Below, one piece after another: positions 35,144 through 46,508 of a stretch of 64,000 nucleotides of DNA. Each line of letters opens with the position of its first letter. Positions within the stretch are counted from its first letter, which is position 1. The stretch covers positions 73,406,217-73,470,216 of the forward strand of contig CM048841.1 in assembly GCA_026545765.1 (NCBI GenBank). Reading direction: 5' to 3'. The translations under genes and the position numbers were made by a program. Under the pieces are notes generated by a model that saw only the letters and a list, made by a program, of their open reading frames with translations, had not been told where the DNA came from and made no database searches. The stretch is from Plantago major. Taxonomy: Eukaryota > Streptophyta > Magnoliopsida > Lamiales > Plantaginaceae.

Positions 35144-35400
35144 TCTTCAGCAATCATGTGCAGTCTTCAAATCTTCAAATCCGTTGAACTTTTCCTGCTG
35201 GATGCCTTCTTCTTGGTCTTCTTTAGAGGAATAAAAATTACATTCAGAGACCTAACATCCTATACAAGATTTGCTAGACTATCATACTTAGTGAGTTTCC
35301 TCTTTTACAGTGTTCAAGTGAATCAAGAGTACTAACCACCTTTCTGAGCTAAGATAAGTCATTAGGTTGCTGATCAAAATCTAAACAGATATTCCTAACA
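35144..35400 (-). repeat. Sirevirus A 5' LTR, outer part
   Basis: The outermost 257 bases of A's 5' LTR resume exactly after the target duplication of B and end ATATTCCTAACA, followed by the AAAGA duplication of A. Together with 18,817-20,167 this makes 1608 bases, equal to the 3' LTR within about ten bases. Confidence 0.93.
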
Positions 35401-35417
35401 AAAGAAGATGCGATAAA

Positions 35418-35760
35418 CACTACAAAAATTTACTGTTTTAGCGACGAATCTATCCATCGCTAAAACAGTAGCGATCCGTCGCTAAGTCCTTAGCGACGGA
35501 CTTAGCGACGGGTAAAAAATCCGTCGTCCCACGGGAAGCGGGACGATGGATAGTTTATCCGTCGCTAATCGCGACGGATTTAGCGACGGATAAACCATTG
35601 ACTTTTTAGCGACGGCCCGTCGCTAAAAAGCAGATTTCTAATTTTTTTTAAAAAAACAAAAAAACTGGCTTTTTAGCGACGGATACAATATCCGTCGCTA
35701 AAAAGCAGATTTTTGTTTTTTTGACAGATATTTTATCCGTCGCTAAAAAGCAGATTTTTA
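35418..35760. repeat. CACTA-1 left terminal and subterminal repeats
   Basis: The CACTACAAAAA terminus is followed by at least twelve GCGACGGA or TCCGTCGC words in direct and inverted orientation, with AAAAAGCAGATTT between them. In CACTA elements these are the binding sites of the TNPA-type protein and are needed for excision. Beyond them, to 35957, no feature is seen. Confidence 0.88.
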
Positions 35761-37036
35761 ATTTTGTTTTTATATTTTGCAGCCTATTTTCATATTTCAC
35801 CTGTTTCACAAATATAATGTCCGATAGTAAATCTAGAATAATAAAATTGTTTTAATTAAACAGAAATCATTCTACAAAAGTTAACAAACCATCCGTAATG
35901 AAATGAAATATCCATACATAGTCTAAAGTAAGAAGTCAGAAAAACACAAGTCGAAATCTAACAATCGGACGGGGGTGGCTGTTGCTCGAACCTGGAAATG
36001 AAAGCCTGCATCTGTTCCCGAAGACGCTCGTTTTCCTCCCGTAGTGCTCTATCTCGCCGCTCCATAACCGCTGTTAGCCGTGCAACATGTTCTGAAACCT
36101 GTGATTGCACCAACTACGAGACCTGCTCCTGTGTGAAAACCTGATGTCTAGATTGCTGGGATGCTAAGTAGGTAGGAGTAGTCACTACAGGGCCGAAACT
36201 CCCCAATCCATATACTCGGCCTTTGTTGTCCATTGGGTTGACGGCTAAGAAGATGTTGTTTTGTTGTTCAATTGTCAGCTCCTCACCCGCTTCGGCCTAC
36301 TGCCTCTCGATCTGAGCCTCCACCTCAGCCTGAAACCAAAAAATGCAGATATCATGAGTTACAGTTTTTTCATAATAAGTTGTACTGCACAAATATGAAC
36401 TTTAACGAAAATTAACGCATGATAGCCTCGGACTTCTTTGTCGCCAACCCATCATCGTTAAATCGACTTGGCTCTTTTAAAGTACTTTCGGTATTCTTCT
36501 CCCCTGAAGACACCTGAAGAACATATATATGCAAACATTTAGCTAGGAACTCATTAAAGGTGTAGAAATGAAACACAAAACACATGTGCGAATAAACTGA
36601 CAAATTAGATGTACACTTACCGATTTCACGTGATGCGTAAGAATAGCTTGCGACCCATAGTGGTGAATGGCCACCCCTTTACCCTCAGACGGCTCAGTCA
36701 GCCGGTTCTCTCTGTTACAGTCCATAATCTGGACATTAGGACAAGTCCAGTAGGCTTCCCAAAGCGCCCACTCCTCCTCATCACACCATGCAGACCTTTT
36801 GTTTTGTCGCCACATCTTTTTCATAGTGCAAACCATATCCTTATATCGGACTGACCCTAGTGACTTGAAACAAGGCCATATCAGGTGGAGCAACTTGTTG
36901 GAAATGAAGTACTTTTTCTACATTTCCAATTCCAGACAAAATCCAAATTACATAACGTAAACCGAGACATCAATTTAATAAGATAACACAACATAACATA
37001 TTCAATTGTGACTAACATATCACTCAAGTTTAGCGG

Positions 37037-38409
37037 TGATGAGACAATATTCTAACGTCTCATTTGGTCCTTTTTAGCGGTCTTTTGTTAGTCTTTGACC
37101 TTAGTTTTATAGTGTTTTTGTACGTTTTTATGCTTTGGTACTTTGTTTCTGTTTTGTAGGATTTTTTGTTTATTTGGTCCGGAAGGTGAAAATCGGAGTG
37201 AAGACATTGGTTATATATCTCTGAATGAAGAGTAATTGGGCGAAGACGGAAGTGGATTCGGAGTTCGGACGAAGAATTGAGAGGCATTTTAGCGTGACTT
37301 GCAAAAGTGATGATTTACGGAGCAGTCTAGCCATTTTGGACATAACTCTCTCATATTAAGTCTGATTTACATGATCTCGGTGGACATGGAAATATAATTC
37401 AAAGGTCTACAACTTTCGTGCCAAAATTGTAGCCAAATTCTTCCTGAAGAAAAAGATACAGACATCGAAAGTTGACTGTCAGAAAGCATCTTCGCCGCGG
37501 CGAGACATTTAGGCGCGCCACGGCGAGAGTTCCCGAGAGCTTATTTGCTGGGCGATTTTCTGGTCGAATTCTGCTAGGATTCTACTCGTTTTTTCTCCTT
37601 TAAATAGATTTCTTTCACCATAACTTCAGACATAACTCCTTTTACCCTAGATAGGCATAGGAAAAGCTCCTAGATTCAGATATTAACATTGAGATGGGAG
37701 CTTGGTTATTCATTGATTCTACTCATCAGGATTATTGGTATTGATTTCTCTATTGCTTTCTTCTTTACAATTCGTTCATTATCTCTATTGATTGAATTGT
37801 ATGTTATTGCATGCGAGTTTCTCTTCTATGTTTCATATGATCATTACCATGAATCTTTGCATGCAAATCTCAAGTATGAGTAGCTAAACACCTTTGAATA
37901 CAACAGTATGTGAAGATTATGCATATTCGTTCTAGGGTTTATCAAATCACTCATATAGGTTAGTCACGTATAAAATCTTCGTAAAAATCTTCAATTCGAT
38001 AAGTCCATATAAAATTCTCAAAATTGTTCATGTTTAAGGATCGTGAATTGACGACTCACGATTTCTCCATTATAATATATTCTAAGAACAATTGGTTGAA
38101 TCGAATTGATTGATTTACTGTACAACAACCGTGTGACAAATATGAGTGTTTTCCCTAGTTCGAATTAGCATAATTGGATCTTGCTACTGTATTCATCTTT
38201 CTCTCATTGTTGATCGTAATCTTAGCTTTAGTCAATCTAGTTAGAAGTATACAAAACCATCAATCAATCTGTTACTTACAAACAAACTGTTTACTCTCAT
38301 TCGTTGTGGTAGCGTGATTAATTCCCTAGAGAACGATACCGAGTTAAGCATGGTCTACAACTACAACTTATTCTCTTAAGTTATTTTAGAGTATAATTTG
38401 AGCTCATCA
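37037..38409 (+). repeat. LARD 5' LTR
   Basis: 1373 bases from TGATGAGACAATATTC to GAGCTCATCA. It contains the 12-bp palindrome TCGCCGCGGCGA near 37,492-37,503 and an otherwise AT-rich sequence. I see no gene; the short open frames in it also occur in the 3' LTR and are chance frames. Confidence 0.94.
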
Positions 38410-38413
38410 AATT

Positions 38414-38431
38414 TGGCACCACTGCCGGGGA
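38414..38431 (+). promoter_or_regulatory. LARD primer-binding site (tRNA-Asp-like)
   Basis: TGGCACCACTGCCGGGGA begins 4 bases after the LTR. It differs at about three positions from the TGGCGCCGTTGCCGGGGA phrase of plant Gypsy elements, which matches the 3' end of tRNA-Asp. Confidence 0.7.
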
Positions 38432-38561
38432 ATTAATTCCTACTGTAGCGTTTTGAGTGTGATTTTTTGTTTGTTTATAGTTTTTATTTGTTTAGCTAGT
38501 TTTTTGTTTGTTTTTTGTCGGAACTACTCGTGGTTTCCTGTCTTTGTGTGTGCAGGAACTT

Positions 38562-38957
38562 ATGACAACCGAGAAGCCATACAAATTCCCAATCGTAAAA
38601 TTAAAAACCTATGGAGAATGGCTTATCGAGCGAGCACAGCTTTGCCAAACAGAGATGGAAGTGCTTCGCAGCTTTCGACAATTTTGTGGAGAAAGATTTG
38701 ATGAAGCATGGTTTCGGTTTCTAGAGCTGCAAGAAGAGTGCATATATGATGTACTGGAGGATAAGGAAAGGATAGGATGTTTCTATTGGGGATTAACCGA
38801 GAGTAGTAGAATGATGTTAGATGAAGCTGCAAGACAACCCATAGATGAGTTCGAACTTGGACAATTCTTTGAGTTTATTAATGCGCATGTTTCTATTTAT
38901 AAAGAGATGATGTTGTGGCATGAGAACATCGAGCATGAGAAGACAAAACTGGCTTGC
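38562..38957 (+). pseudogene. LARD Gag-like remnant
   Basis: A frame of about 130 residues starts MTTEKPYKFPIVKLK. It contains GERFDEAWFRFLELQEEC followed by FYWGLTESSRMMLDEAARQP, which matches the retrotransposon Gag pattern GE-xx-EAW-x-RF...FY-x-GL-x-xx-SR-xx-LD-x-A-x-G of plant Gypsy elements. Only this segment of Gag is present; there is no zinc knuckle and no pol behind it. Whether it is still translated is unknown. Confidence 0.65.
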
Positions 38958-38960
38958 TGA

Positions 38961-41055
38961 GCTAACTTTCGAATCTGCCCCCACAGAACAAGATGAAATA
39001 CATTCTACTCCATTACCTGCTTGTGATTCACACGTATTGGTTCCATCACATACATTGGATTGCCCAGGGAGTTTCGACCCAATTTCTCATTTTTATTTTC
39101 CCTTTGTTTCCCATAGTTATTTTTTAGTTTTTAAATTTTCTGATTTGTTTAATTTTAGTTTTCAGGGAATCATGGAATTATTAGAGAACTTGAGGAGAGG
39201 AGCTAAGGATGGCTCACAAAATGCTGAGGATACCGAAAAGGATGCAAGGGATTCATTCCCGTTTGATAATGGATAGCAGCATTCCCAAAAAGTCGAGCCA
39301 ACGACTATAATAAAAGGCGCTTCCCGGGAGGCAACCCGGGGGTAAGTTTTTCTTTATTATCAATTTGTTATTTTTTCTTTTCTATTCCTTCGATTGCTTA
39401 AACTTGAAACTCAAGGACGAGCTAAAGTTTAGGTTTAGGGAGGGATTTCATGTGTTCTGTGTTCGTTTTTATCGTTTTCATAGTGGTGGTCGGTGAGCCA
39501 CATAGGATTGCATATCTTTTTTGCGGCCTGTGTGCCTTATTTGTCTACGTGGGGTGGTATGTTAGCCACTTTTATGTGTTTGTTTTGTTTTCAGTTTATG
39601 TCTGTACGTGTTTGTGGGAGCGGAACCTTTGTACTCACACGAGGAAACTCGTGAAATTCTAGCCGAGGCATGGAATTTCTATCTCGCGAGGTGAGATCGC
39701 ATTAGAGTCAAAGAGAAAAAAAATTTGAAATTTTGCCCTCGCCGCGGTGAGATAAGTCGAGAGGACGGGATTTAGTTTCGTAAAATATCGCCGCGGCGAG
39801 CCTTTTGCTTCGCCGCGGCGAGACCCTTCCCCATAAATCTTTTTTCGTCTCGTAAAACTTCATGGCGAGACTTTTCATCCCTTGCATGAGCCTAGTTTTT
39901 TTTTTAAATAGAGTCTTTTTGCCTACTTTCTGATTTTTGTGGTGAGTCTGAGTTGTTCTCCCAAGTCGAGCATCTATTGTGATTGTTAAATTTGATAGCT
40001 GCTTATGTTTTGCATGATATTTGACTGAAAGTGGCGTGGTGGATTTAAAATTCTATAAGTCTGTTTTTCTTGTAAATAGCAAGTATGTGTAGATCTTTGG
40101 TCCAAAAAGCCGGTGAGAAACATTTAGCCGATGAAAAAATATTGTACCGGCACCTGTGTAATTTATCCGGGAAGTGCAAACTCCCTTGTTTGCGCCTCAT
40201 CATGCTCATGTGTACTATGTGTAAGTTAAGTATGACGAACGGAATGCTCTTCATTATCTATTTTATCGAAGCCAATCCTTTGCAAAGAACCGGTTTGGGG
40301 AGAAGAATTCTGCTGTGCTGATAATGTTATTTTTATACTTGTAATTTGTATTGCTTCCCCTGTATTTGATTTGTCTCAAAGTGTATCTGTGGTGCTTGTC
40401 ATCACCGTAGTCGTGTTGGGCGTGTTTCAAATACTACCTATATACCGGCGTGGTCCTAAAAAGCCATATGACCGTGAGGGTTGATGGCACGTATACCAAA
40501 CTGACACGCACAAAAGTGCGGACTTCGGTAAAACAGACACTACCAAAAAAGTGAGACTAAAAGAGTCCATTGTGGCCAATTGATTAGCATATAATTCATA
40601 GTATGCAAGAATGTGGTGATATGGAAGTTGGTTTGTATGTTCTGGCAAGCTGCTATGTGCTAGGAAAAAGTTCCTTCTGACTTAACTGATTGAGTACATT
40701 GCATGAGTTATTTGAGGCACTTTTGTGACGAAAGTCACCTTCCTTTCTCTTGATATTTCTTGAGTGATTAACCCACTGGACACTTCCAGAGTGCGAGAGA
40801 GAGTTGCATAGGATCATGTTGTGAGGGATTAGCGAGTTAGACTTAAGTGCTATTTACTTGAAAAACTTTCTTGTTTGATTTTCTGTGCACTATTCTGCCA
40901 AGGTTACTTGAGTGCAAAACCTTTGCATCTTGTGAATTTAATGTTTACAATGGTAGATTCGGTCACTTGGGAGTTCAACTCTTTTATGTGCTTCTTGTTT
41001 GTTTTTGTTTCGAGTCTCGTTCTTGTTTAGGTTGTGTGTTTGCTCGAGGACGAGC
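38961..41055 (+). other. LARD interior, mostly noncoding
   Basis: No Pol domain can be recognised on either strand. Features seen: the hairpin phrase GGGAGGCAACCCGGG near 39,326-39,340; three copies of a CGCCGCGG palindrome at about 39,738-39,822; a short frame encoding MELLENLRRGAKDGSQNAED at 39,171; and the phrase GAGGACGAGCAAAGG just before the polypurine tract. A hydrophobic frame at 39,450-39,662 is driven by GT-rich composition, and I do not call it a gene. Confidence 0.6.
39313..39342 (+). promoter_or_regulatory. CCCGGG hairpin motif in LARD
   Basis: CCCGGG (39,323-39,328), loop AGGCAA and CCCGGG again (39,335-39,340), preceded by AAAAGGCGCTT. A GGGAGGCAACCC phrase at this place recurs in plant Gypsy and LARD elements from my general knowledge; its function (splicing, packaging or frameshift) is not known to me. 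Confidence 0.5.
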
Positions 41056-41076
41056 AAAGGTTTGGTTTGGGGATTT
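41056..41076 (+). promoter_or_regulatory. LARD polypurine tract
   Basis: AAAGGTTTGGTTTGGGGA, then TTT, directly precedes the 3' LTR. It follows the GCTCGAGGACGAGC phrase common before this tract in plant Gypsy elements. It would prime plus-strand DNA synthesis. Confidence 0.65.
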
Positions 41077-42454
41077 TGATGAGACAATATTCTAATGTCT
41101 CATTTGGTCCTTTTTAGCGGTCTTTTGTTAGTCTTTGACCTTAGCTTTATAGTGTTTCTGTACGTTTTTATGCTTTGGTACTTTGTTTGTGTTTTGTAGT
41201 ATTTTTTGTGTTATTTGGTCCCGAAGGTGAAAATCGGAGTGAAGACACTAGTTATAGATCTCTGAATGAAGAGTAATTGGGCGAAGACGGAAGTGGATTC
41301 GGAGTTCGGACGAAGAATTGAGAGGCGTTTTAGCGTGACTTGCAAAAGTGATGATTTACGGAGCAGTCTAGCCATTTTGGACATAACTCTCTCATATGAA
41401 GTCCGATTTACCTGATCTCGGTGTCCATGGAAAGATAATTCAAAGGGCTACAACTTTCATGCCAAAATCGTGCCAAATACTTCCTGACGAAAAAGATACA
41501 GACATCGAAAGTTGACTGTCAGAAAGCATCTTCGCCGCGGCGAGACATTTAGGCGCGCTGCGGCGAGAGTTCCCGAGAGCTTATTTGCTGGGCGATTTTC
41601 TGGTCGAATTCTGCTAGGATTCTACTCGTTTTTTCTCCTTTAAATAGATTTCTTTCACCATAACTTCAGACATAACTCCTTTTACCCTAGATAGGCATAG
41701 GAAAAGCTCCTAGATTCAGACATTAACATTGTGACATCTTGGGAGCTTGGTTATTCATTGATTTTACTCATCAAGATTATTGGTATTGATTTCTCTATTG
41801 CTTTCTTCTTTACAATTCGTTCTTTATCTCTATTGATTGAATTGTATGTTATTGCATGCGAGTGTCTCATCTATGTTTCATATGATCATTACCATGAATC
41901 TTTGCATGCAAATCTCAAGTATGAGTAGCTAAACACCTTTGAATACAGTAGTATGTGAAGATTATGCATATTCGTTCTAGGGTTTATCAAATCACTCATA
42001 TAGGTTAGTCTCGTATAAAATATTCGTAAAAACCTTCAATTCGATATGTCCGTATTAAATTCTCTAAATTGTTCATGTTTAAGGATCGTGAATTGACGAC
42101 TCACGATTTCTCTAGTATAATATATTCTAAGAACAATTGGTTGAATCGAATTGATTGATTTACTGTACAACAACCGTGTGACAAATATGTGTGTTTTCCC
42201 TAGTTCGAATTAGCATAATTGGATCTTGCTACTGTATTCATCTTTCTCTCATTGTTGATCGTAATCTTAGCTTTAGTCAATCTAGTTAGAAGTATACAAA
42301 ACCATCAATCAATCTGTTACTTACAAACAAACTGTTTACTCTCATTCGTTGTGGTAGCCTGATTAATTCCCTAGAGAACGATACCGAGTTAAGCATAATC
42401 TATAACTGCAGCTTATTCTCTTAAGTTATTTTAGAGTATAATTTGAGCTCATCA
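41077..42454 (+). repeat. LARD 3' LTR
   Basis: 1378 bases, TGATGAGACAATATTC to GAGCTCATCA, followed by the duplication AGCGG. It is near-identical to the 5' LTR in its second half, with most differences in the first 540 bases. Confidence 0.94.
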
Positions 42455-42960
42455 AGCGGCTAACATAAATTAATTAGGGACAATCTTATTAATTAGTATA
42501 GTACAACAATGATGTGACATAAATTATTTGAAAGTATGTTCTATATATATAAAGGAATGCATATATAATAATTACTTGTCTCTACCCAGTGGGAACAACA
42601 CATGCTTCCCTTTCCAATGAGCCCCGACCTCAAGCTCGGTGTAGGGACAATCGTCATCCTGTAAGTTCCCGAAGATCGGATTCAAGCCCTTGCTCGAACC
42701 AGGTGGGGTCTCAGGAACCGTAGACCGGCTGCTCTGACTACCCTGCTCCTTTGAGTCTGACCCCCGTCCTCGACTACCCCCGATTGGCTGTATGGGGGAG
42801 GATGGTAGGTGGGTCGCCTATGTCGCGGCATTTGCAAAAACATGCAACAAATACAGAAAAAATGTGTTAGTATACAACTACATACATTTTGAAAAGCATG
42901 TAAATCACAAATACTTGGTATTATCAACAACTAACTAGTTATATACATAATCTATCCTTC

Positions 42961-44495
42961 TCACATACCCTGGGCGTCCTCGTCTAAGTCTACATACTGG
43001 TCCTCGTGAAGATCTATCAACTCATCACGAGCCTGTACATGAGTTTTTGCTTGTTCATCGACAACCTCTTCTTGGGACGAGTTGGTAATTGAGTCGTCTT
43101 TCTCAACGTACTCCGCTTTGGAGCGGACACCTATAGGTATCGCAGCTAACCAGTCCGCCTTGTCGCGTTTCCTGCTTGGATATTCAAGAAACACCACTTG
43201 CCGTGCTTGAGTCGCCAAGATAAATGGTTCGTACTTAGTTTTGTACCTCTTCCTATGGTTTATGTCAACCATTTCATACTGCTCATTCTTCTTCGTACCA
43301 AGTGGATTAGGATCATACCAGTTAACATTAAACATAAAGGTTTTTTTCAAGGGCAAACCGGGATATTCAAGGCGCACTATTCGTTTCAGCTTCCCGTGGA
43401 AATCATACAAATCAGCTGGTCCTAAATCTTGCCCCCGACACACACACCAGATTTGCTTATAGCCATGGTCGTGTTAGAGTCAATCGTGTGGAACCTAAGG
43501 CCATTGACTATGTAAGATGGGAATGTGTAGACCTTTTTGAATGGTCCCTCTGCTAGAGCACTCAAGTAAGGGCATGTGACGTTGTTGACAGGATCTCGGA
43601 CATACTCCTTGAACCAATCTGAAAATTCTGATTCCATCTTTGAGTCAATGAGTTCTTCAAGCGTATCCTCTGCCAGCTGAGGATTCTTCTCCAGACAACG
43701 CTCTTTGAAAACGCTATGGACATTGACATGATTATAAGTCTACATACTAGCTAGGAGGATTTTAGTTAAAAGTTCAATTTTAACTGCTTTTAATAAGAAA
43801 GGTACTCACCCAGCAAATATCACCATATACTTGTCATCCTCAGCACAATTCGTGAGGACATAATATTGAGCTACCTTTAGCTCCTTATCCGTCAGATATT
43901 CTTTCTTACTCTGTCCAAAAGGTCTCCCTAAGACCCTAAAAACAGATAGGGAAGCATCTTCATCCTCTTGAATTTCGAATGTGTCTGCGTTTCGAGATGG
44001 CCTAGATGCCTTTGTCGGGACGTGGTCCTCAAAGTAATAGGAGCAGAAGGTTGCAGTTTCCTCTCGAACATACGCATTGGCAATCGATCCTTCAGGTCTA
44101 CCTTTGTTCTTGACATATTTCTTCAATTTCCCCAAGTACCTGTAATACATATTCAGGTAAGACAGTGTAACAAGGGAAAATTCAGATATTTTAAGTACAT
44201 GATTGCAATTATTTCACACCTCTCGAGTGCATACATCCATCGATACTGAACCGGTCCAGCAAGTCTTGCTTCATGTCGAAGGTGAACCGGCAAGTGCTCC
44301 ATAGAATCAAAGAAGCTCAGTGGAAAGATACGCTCGAGCTTGCATAGAATCAATGGTATGTTGCTTTCAAGATTTGCTAACACTTGATCGTGAACCACCC
44401 TTGTGCATAAATTCTTGAAAAATAAGCTCAGCTCGGTGATAGCGATCCAGACAGGTTTAGGTAGCAGTTCTCGAAATGCAACCGGGATAAGCCTC
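42961..44495 (-). pseudogene. TNP2-type transposase of CACTA-1, 3' portion (DUF4218/DUF4216)
   Basis: This is the C-terminal part of the CACTA transposase. From 44,495 downward: VHDQVLANLESNIPLILCKL and HLPVHLRHEARLAGPVQYRWMY (DUF4218 type), an intron, then YYRYLGKLKKYVKNKGRPEG, VREETATFCSYYFEDHVPTK and, in DUF4216, GLRFHTIDSNTT and WYDPNPLGTKKNEQYEMVDI followed by PFILATQARQVVFLEYP. It ends ...DEDAQGM with a stop just before 42,961. Exons with GT...AG edges are visible around 43,800-44,150. The upstream half lies beyond Sirevirus E, from 60,373. These regions accompany the catalytic domain in plant TNP2 proteins. Confidence 0.85.
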
Positions 44496-46147
44496 TGTTG
44501 GTCCAGATAACGGCAAAGTAAAAGACTAGAGGGGGGTGAATAGTCTTTTAAAAACTTTTGTCGATAAGCACAGTTTCTCAGATATCTGTAAAGATATCTG
44601 ATACTTAATTTCAGAGAGCGGAAGACTTCTGAGATAAGTGCACGTGTTCAGAAAGATAAGTGTAAGTACTTTGCAATATAAGTAAAACAAGTAATAAACT
44701 GCAGAAAGTAAATAACACGTCTTTTTATAGTGGTATCTAAAGGTGGCGTAATCCTTCAACTAATCCACTTCGGTCTTTCTCAGACCTAGAATCCACTAAG
44801 ATAAATGAGGTAACCTTACAGATATCTTTTCTTAGATTCCTAAAAGCACTAGGTTCCCAACCAAGTGTTCCCCTTGATTTATTCCCCGGCTTCCACAGCC
44901 AAGTACTTCCTGTACTCAGAAACCTTTTTGAGCGATTCCTTAGCTTCCCAAGCTAAGTACTTCCTGTGCTCAGCAACCTTGGAGTTATTCCTTAGTTTCT
45001 CAAACTAAGTACTTCATGTACTCCACGCCGTATATGGTGTTGGTTTTAGGTTTGTTTGTCAGGTGAGCTTATTTAATAACTTGTTCAGTTATTCAGATAG
45101 CTCTGTGAATCAAGTATACTTAATACACTTTGCAATGTATAGTATCTTGTTCTCTACTGACCCAAGTCTATGGTAAGTGTTCAAGAGAATGAAACTTAGA
45201 TATGAAATCTTAGTTCAACTCTTTCACAGATAACAATGCTCGTTAAGGATCAGGACACTTGGAACTTTTGTGCTACTTAGAATCAAGAGCTTTGGTCGCA
45301 ACAGAAGGCTTGAAGGTAAGTAGTTTGCTTGAGAGCGCTTGTGTGAGTATTCTTGAAGTTCAGTGTGTTCTAAGGTGTGTTCTCAGGTGTGTTCTCAAGC
45401 AGTCTAAGTGTTGATATTTATAGATGAATTTGAGTGCCGTTTGAATAGTATCCGTTAGGAGTAAATCAAATTCAAACTATTGATATCTGAATATAGTACT
45501 GTAGCAGGTTTGTCTACTTCTTCAGAAGCTACCGTTTTTGTTCAGACATTTCTGTCTGTGCATTTAATGCACTGTACTATATTTTTTTCCTGTAGTGCTA
45601 ACGGAACTATGCATGGTATCAGAGATCTTTATACAATTAGAGTTTTCTGAAACTTTGCATGTTCTTTTCCAGAGATCATCATAGCTCCAGATACCACTTG
45701 TTTAAGCAACTTGTTATAATATGTTTCTTTCTCAGAAGCATATTTTATGTCCAAGGTATCTGAGTGTAGATATCTATGGGCACTTTCCTCGTCTCAGAAA
45801 CCTTTTATGCTCAGATATCTTTTGCACCTTGTGTGTTTCGAAACACTTGTTTCTTCAAGATATCTGGACATAGGTATCTGAAAAACCCTTGTCTTCAGCA
45901 ATCTTGTGCAGTCTTCAAATCTTCAAATTCGTTGAACTTTTCCTGCTGGATACCTACTTCTTGGTCTTCTTCAGAAAATAAAAATTACATTTCGAGACCT
46001 AACATCCTATACAAGATTTGCTAGACTATCATACTTAGTGAGTTTCCTCTTTTACAGTGTTCAAGTGAACTAAGAGTACTATTCACCTTTCTGAGCTAAG
46101 ATAAGTCATTAGGTTGCTGATCAAAATCTAAACAGATATTCCTAACA
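44496..46147 (-). repeat. Sirevirus E 3' LTR
   Basis: 1652 bases, TGTTGGTCCAGATAACGG to ATTCCTAACA on the plus strand. It keeps the U5 stem arms around a 6-base G/C run (44,531-44,536), the TATAAATA box near 45,413-45,422 (element sense) and multiple AGATATCT words. Confidence 0.95.
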
Positions 46148-46508
46148 AATTTCCCCCATTTTGATCAGTCAACGATGACTATCTGACCTATTACAAATCT
46201 GGATGAGGAAATAATCCACCACTTAATCATTTCTTATGTTCTTTTAATTCATATAATTAAGTGCAGAAAGTAAACATCAACCAAATCACAAGGTGTGATC
46301 TTTGCTGACAAGTTATCTTTTATATAAGAATGATATCTGAGAGTAAGTTCATCAGATATGATAGAGAGACTTTTTCAAGATTTAACAGATAAGATCAATC
46401 AGCAAAATCATAGAAAACTACTTATTCAAATAGAACAACAGGAGTTACCAAGCTCCAAGTGAACATTCTAAATGACAAGTCTTCAAGTCTTCAAAATAGT
46501 TCCATGGA
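46148..46508 (-). other. Sirevirus E polypurine tract and 3' untranslated part
   Basis: In element sense AAAATGGGGGAAATT (46,148-46,162) abuts the 3' LTR. The rest, to the end of the accessory frame, has no gene that I can see and is shared with A and B. Confidence 0.8.

Larger units (their letters stand above)
5374..35400 (-). mobile_element. Sirevirus A (Ty1/Copia LTR retrotransposon), fossil
   Basis: This is an LTR retrotransposon of the Sirevirus lineage of Copia, on the minus strand, flanked by a perfect 5-bp target duplication AAAGA (5369-5373 and 35401-35405). LTRs end TGTTAGG...CCAACA in element sense. Without its passenger B (20168-35138 plus its 5-bp duplication) it is about 15.05 kb. 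Order in element sense: 5' LTR (split by B), primer site, gag, pol, large accessory region, polypurine tract, 3' LTR. The LTRs differ by roughly 2 percent by eye, so the insertion is fairly young. The coding part is broken, with on the order of ten breaks, and cannot act alone. B must have inserted after A. Confidence 0.93.
37037..42454 (+). mobile_element. LARD-type nonautonomous LTR element, Gypsy-like (fossil)
   Basis: It is 5418 bases with LTRs of 1373 and 1378 bases, ends TGATGAGA...CTCATCA and has a perfect target duplication AGCGG (37,032-37,036 and 42,455-42,459). Orientation is fixed by a primer site after the left LTR and a polypurine tract before the right LTR. The interior (about 2.67 kb) has only a Gag-like remnant and no protease, reverse transcriptase or integrase. 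The LTRs differ at roughly 24 sites in their first 540 bases and less beyond, so it is older than Sirevirus A. The Gag text and interior motifs resemble plant Gypsy (Athila/Tat-side) elements. It needed an autonomous partner to move. Confidence 0.9.
35958..42831 (-). pseudogene. Transposase_24-like (TNPA-type) gene of CACTA-1, split by LARD
   Basis: In gene order: a proline-rich start MPRHRRPTYHPPPYSQSG (ATG at 42,829-42,831); an exon near 42,580-42,660; then the LARD. Beyond it, an exon at 36,621-36,893 has LIWPCFKSLGSVRYKDMVCT and WCDEEEWALWEAYWTCPN with a GTAAGT donor. A small exon lies near 36,418-36,511 (VSSGEKNTESTLKEPSRFND). The last exon, 35,958-36,329, has KGRVYGLGSFGP, a hallmark of the Ptta/En/Spm Transposase_24 family, and the coiled coil RALREENERLREQMQAF. 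The last exon has two in-frame TAG codons that could derive from CAG and CGA or CAG. The product would bind the subterminal repeats and help excision. It is inactive because of the LARD and the stops. Confidence 0.75.

Noticed and set aside
39450-39662. 70-residue hydrophobic frame in the LARD interior, membrane-like
   Set aside because: GT-rich composition alone produces V, F, C and Y residues; there is no start context, no homolog pattern and no partner gene.
37037-42454. LARD as a segmental host duplication
   Set aside because: Primer site, polypurine tract, TG...CA ends and a perfect AGCGG duplication show it is an LTR element.
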